A stretch of 7,535 bases of DNA from RGIG4074 sp964615285 (GTDB lineage Bacteria; Bacillota; Clostridia; Christensenellales; Borkfalkiaceae), in contig CAZTND010000057.1 of assembly GCA_964615285.1 (NCBI GenBank), positions 1 through 7,535 on the forward strand, in the 5' to 3' direction. Made by a program: the position numbers and the translations under genes. This document shows, piece after piece, positions 6,401-7,535 of the stretch; positions within the stretch are counted from its first letter, which is position 1; every line of letters begins with the position of its first letter. The notes under the pieces were generated by a model. It was given only the letters and a program-made list of their open reading frames with translations, did not search any database and was not told where the DNA came from.

Positions 6401-6618
6401 CCATGATGCAGGCGCTCAAAGACAACAACAAGAACTTGCTGTGGGCTATCTGCCAGAGCAATCTGATGAACCGTTACAACGCCACGACCCACACCGTATG
6501 GCAGATGACTTCCTGGCGCGCCATTTACATCGCCGCCATCGCGGTGACGTCCGTGCTGACGGTCGGCATGGCAGTGTTGTACGTCGTCTCCGTCGTCAAG
6601 ACAAAGGAGGAAAAATAA
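3454..6618 (+). CDS. GH3 family glycosidase, permuted domains, membrane segments at both ends
   Basis: A probable beta-glucosidase-type glycoside hydrolase family 3 enzyme of 1,054 residues. AGGAGG (3441-3446) is 7 bases before the ATG at 3454. Residues 7-31 form a signal-anchor helix after basic residues, and about 1024-1048 form a second helix before KTKEEK, so the body should be outside the cell with both ends tethered. Domain order is reversed from most GH3: the alpha/beta C-domain comes first (about 90-420, EGSVLLKNNGALPL, GRSGSESSDY with E239 as acid/base candidate, ending FGYGMSYTTFE). A fibronectin-III-like domain follows (about 433-545, VTNTGSYAGKSIVQIY), then a linker (YLTRSNW) and the TIM-barrel domain (about 685-1000). 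The barrel has GRN-C-EYYSEDP (R805), the substrate-binding K838-H839 in KHFAFN, and D922 of GYAVTD as predicted nucleophile. KHFAFN fits glucosidase/xylosidase types rather than the KHFPGHG of NagZ. The substrate is not determinable. It is first in an operon with the gene at 6620. Confidence 0.93.
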   Translation: MFHKKALWHGLTYFFAFLLAFAVTVAIVLEQFRTNVDEFFGTRSQLLVSEDDGSLYTTYTPDSKYLNSDGTGNSTAIIQEAINIGRQEGAEGSVLLKNNGALPLESSASNKTKVTLLGLRSHIPLLGSGMGVKVQGAMITLEDALSRDQTDWSNPDKWDGTSSYNSGAGIEEFAFDGANYELNPSTIEFYDDYNETAGKTYNDRVSTNINEPAASDIPTEDFEEYSDAAIVVLGRSGSESSDYLPGETSGEGNSEPLELTTNELELLELAKDNFDKVIVLINTCNAMEIDDLKYDDEIDAILHISFPGAYGMLGVADILSGKVSPSGGLADINAAYQMSAPAMMNMGLYQFTNYTSITRSRSYYYIMEAESIYVGYRYYETRYNDVVEGRGNASSSTGTYGSTGGTWNYTEEVSYGFGYGMSYTTFEQEIVGAPVVTQEAHEITMDFTVRVTNTGSYAGKSIVQIYGQAPYTEGGVEKSAIQLLAFDKTDTLEPNESETLTITVDLQNLASYDSTVDNGDGTEGTYIFDRGDYYFAIGNGAHDALNNVLAAKGRTTSDGMDYNGDADLAYHWYYTPAGGGQTDYQTFAVSRNDTRISNQIPYADFNYYQDGYVTYLTRSNWSGTYPTEYDNVEAPASMMDDLNGYYYEVQTTDDTSDFTWGSTETDHQFYQMSQADWDDYRWEELLDQLTINESMYLAAFGGPTLPGAESIGLVETSMTENNGNGIVYRFDQNLDPNAPWAISDTDANHGWNGQVFGSSPLLASTFNPELFKIRGEFVGNESLFLGVPIIWGPGLNTHRQAYNGRNCEYYSEDPVLCGVIAMEFSYGAANYGLIAAPKHFAFNDQETQRNGVAPFMTEQRAREIELRAYQIAIEAPKYEGFGMFGLMTSFSKIGAVECTASRGLMTDILKNEWGFHGYAVTDIYDDLDLYSACIYAGITGYDIRGAQNFDTSTALNQYGSRFADGTQVDGLPLNESTYAGDATMMQALKDNNKNLLWAICQSNLMNRYNATTHTVWQMTSWRAIYIAAIAVTSVLTVGMAVLYVVSVVKTKEEK

Positions 6619-6619
6619 G

Positions 6620-7057
6620 ATGTCGGAATTTTTCAAAAAATTAGGCGTTCCCTTCTATCTCAGCCTTGTCGCTTGCGTGCTGACCGCTATCGGCATCATC
6701 ACGACTTGCGTCGGCAGCGGGGTACAGGGCTATGCCATGTCAAGCCTCGGCGGCATACTCTTCTGCGCCATTGCTGCAATCGTGCTCATGGTGGCGGGGG
6801 CCGTTCTCTCCAAAATGCTCGGCGCACATCACTTTATTGTAGTGGCGCTCAACCTCGTGGCTCTTATCCTTCTCTGCGTGGCGTTTGCCAACGTCATTCT
6901 GGAACGGGCGGTGCTTGCCTCCGCACAGTTCTCCTATGACTCGGTCAACACCGTCGGCTGGGGCGTGCTCTATAACGGCTTCGCAAGCATAGCGCTCTTC
7001 TTGATCTCGGCGGTCCTTCTCGTGGTCGGAGCGTTCTTCAAGGATAAGAAGGCGTAG
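6620..7057 (+). CDS. small four-helix membrane protein coupled to the GH3 gene
   Basis: A 145-residue hydrophobic protein with four predicted transmembrane helices (about 10-32, 41-63, 70-93 and 116-140). Basic residues FKK at the N-terminus, the SK...HH loop between helices 2 and 3, and the FKDKKA tail put both ends in the cytoplasm, leaving two short outside loops. The ATG is one base after the GH3 stop, and its ribosome site (AAAGGAGG, 6603-6610) lies inside the last GH3 codons, so translation is probably coupled and the two products made together. I do not recognise a named family. No transporter, protease or enzyme motif is visible. A partner, assembly or anchoring role for the double-anchored glycosidase is inference from position only. 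Confidence 0.85.
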   Translation: MSEFFKKLGVPFYLSLVACVLTAIGIITTCVGSGVQGYAMSSLGGILFCAIAAIVLMVAGAVLSKMLGAHHFIVVALNLVALILLCVAFANVILERAVLASAQFSYDSVNTVGWGVLYNGFASIALFLISAVLLVVGAFFKDKKA

Positions 7058-7119
7058 TACCGCGGCAGATCGGTTTTAGCTCATTCACCCGGACTCCTTC
7101 CCCGGGCATAAACAAAAAC

Positions 7120-7155
7120 ACCGCCCCGAAAGAAATTTCGGGGCGGTCGTTTTTT
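7120..7155 (+). terminator. terminator of the GH3 operon
   Basis: A perfect 12-bp stem (ACCGCCCCGAAA at 7120-7131 with 7136-7147), a GAAA loop, and six T (7150-7155). It lies 63 bases after the stop of the membrane-protein gene. Confidence 0.93.
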
Positions 7156-7267
7156 ACCGAAGAATCAATGTAAATTCGGCAGAGGGGAAAAGGGGCGGGA
7201 GGGACCTGAACTTTGTAAAATTTCAGGCTGTTTATCAGAACGATGATCAGAACGGGGCGTTTTTTTC

Positions 7268-7315
7268 GATGCGGGTCGCCGGAAAACGAAAGATGCGGGT
7301 CGCCGGAAAACGAAA
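7268..7315. repeat. perfect 24-bp tandem duplication
   Basis: The 24-base unit at 7268-7291 (begins GATGCGGGTCGCCGG, ends AACGAAA) is repeated exactly at 7292-7315. It lies in noncoding sequence just beyond the tRNA terminator. With two copies and no spacer it is not a CRISPR. Confidence 0.85.
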
Positions 7316-7352
7316 AAAGCAGTCCGAAATCGACCCGTTCCGACTGCTTTTT
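7313..7352 (-). terminator. terminator of the tRNA-Arg transcript
   Basis: On the minus strand, AAAAAGCAGTC (7352-7342) pairs with GACTGCTTTTT (7324-7314). The stem continues three more pairs past one C-C mismatch (G-G on the minus strand), with a 9-base loop and a T run 7318-7313. It begins 3 bases after the encoded CCA. The A/T symmetry may let it act from both sides. Confidence 0.8.
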
Positions 7353-7354
7353 CC

Positions 7355-7431
7355 TGGCGCGCCGTAAGAGATTCGAACTCCTGGCCTTTGGTTCCGTAGA
7401 CCAACGCTCTATCCAGCTGAGCTAACGGCGC
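7355..7431 (-). tRNA. tRNA-Arg (anticodon ACG)
   Basis: A complete 77-base cloverleaf. The acceptor stem is GCGCCGT with ACGGCGC (7 of 7 pairs), the D-arm is GCTC...GAGC, and the anticodon stem is TTGGT/ACCAA around loop CTACGGA, which gives anticodon ACG (read as ICG, decoding CGU/CGC/CGA). The T-arm is AGGAG-TTCGAAT-CTCTT, the discriminator is G, and CCA is encoded at the 3' end (7357-7355). It is transcribed leftwards, downstream of a second copy and directly before a terminator. Confidence 0.95.
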
Positions 7432-7535
7432 ATATTCCCTTGATAAAGTACAGATAGCCGTAAGAGATTCGAACTCCTGACCTTTGGTTCCGTAGACCAA
7501 CGCTCTATCCAGCTGAGCTAACGGCGCATATTCCC
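7361..7535. repeat. 79-bp direct repeat carrying the tRNA-Arg gene
   Basis: Bases 7361-7439 and 7457-7535 are identical except 7384 (G) against 7480 (A). The period is 96 bases with a 17-base unique spacer (7440-7456). The second copy runs to the window end, so the repeat may extend further and further tRNA copies may follow. Confidence 0.9.
7455..7527 (-). tRNA. tRNA-Arg (ACG) copy with broken acceptor end, probably degenerate
   Basis: Identical to the neighbouring tRNA-Arg from the 5' end to acceptor position 70, except one base in the variable loop (AGGTC against AGGCC). The last two acceptor bases are TA instead of GC, so pairs 1-72 (G-A) and 2-71 (C-U) are lost. The next bases read TCTG, with no CCA. 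The anticodon, D and T arms are intact. A CCA-adding enzyme could in principle add the tail, but the open acceptor end makes normal charging doubtful. It is transcribed first, with the intact gene 23 bases further on. Confidence 0.7.

Noticed and set aside
3640..6636. Very long minus-strand open frame opposite the GH3 gene (998 residues)
   Set aside because: It is antisense to a protein with clear GH3 motifs. High GC and codon bias remove stops from the opposite strand; the translation shows no domain.
7165..7500. Minus-strand frame translating through both tRNA copies (repeats LAQLDRALVYGTKGQEFESL)
   Set aside because: This is the well-known spurious protein produced by translating tRNA genes; the bases are explained by the two tRNA-Arg cloverleaves.
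7268..7535. CRISPR-like or attachment-site structure at the right end
   Set aside because: The repeats are a two-copy 24-bp tandem and a duplicated tRNA with a 17-base spacer. There are no regular spacers, no cas genes, no integrase and no inserted element.

Overview
The window (7,535 bases, GC-rich overall with AT-rich intergenic gaps) looks like chromosome of a Gram-positive, probably spore-forming gut member of the Clostridia. Grounds are strong GGAGG ribosome sites, sigma-A promoters, T-tailed hairpin terminators, a clostridial GH3 enzyme with transmembrane segments at both ends, and a Cys-containing SPOCS-like protein behind a mother-cell-type promoter. A lineage such as Christensenellales is only a guess. 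No phage, transposon, CRISPR array or defence system was found.

Layout from left to right: a LURP-one/YxjI-like protein (1-483). Then a promoter whose -10 box sits at the centre of a perfect 13+13 bp inverted repeat (523-563), driving an NADP-dependent isocitrate dehydrogenase of the eukaryote-like dimeric class (592-1800) that ends at a perfect-palindrome terminator. Convergent with it on the minus strand is what looks like a frameshifted Pro/Gly-rich gene with a PEGA-like end (1880-2213). Between its promoter and a divergent sigma-K/sigma-E-like promoter lies a short shared regulatory gap, followed by the SPOCS-like gene (2360-3013) and a strong terminator.

The main functional unit is a two-gene operon (3454-7057): a 1,054-residue cell-surface GH3 glycosidase with permuted domain order, then a 145-residue four-helix membrane protein whose start is one base after the GH3 stop. 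Its promoter has perfect -35 and -10 hexamers separated by 16 bp that include a run of nine G, a layout used elsewhere for phase variation. Just upstream is a 12-bp direct repeat at 22-bp spacing whose second copy touches the -35 box. The likely logic is a regulated, possibly switchable, membrane-tethered enzyme acting on plant or host oligosaccharides.

The right end carries minus-strand tRNA genes: one intact tRNA-Arg(ACG) with encoded CCA and its own terminator, and upstream of it a 79-bp near-identical copy whose acceptor end is broken. The 7156-7267 gap holds only weak hairpins and a short direct repeat.

Nothing here is clearly a new system. The best leads are the poly-G promoter of the GH3 operon, the palindrome around the icd -10 box, and the defective tRNA-Arg duplicate.
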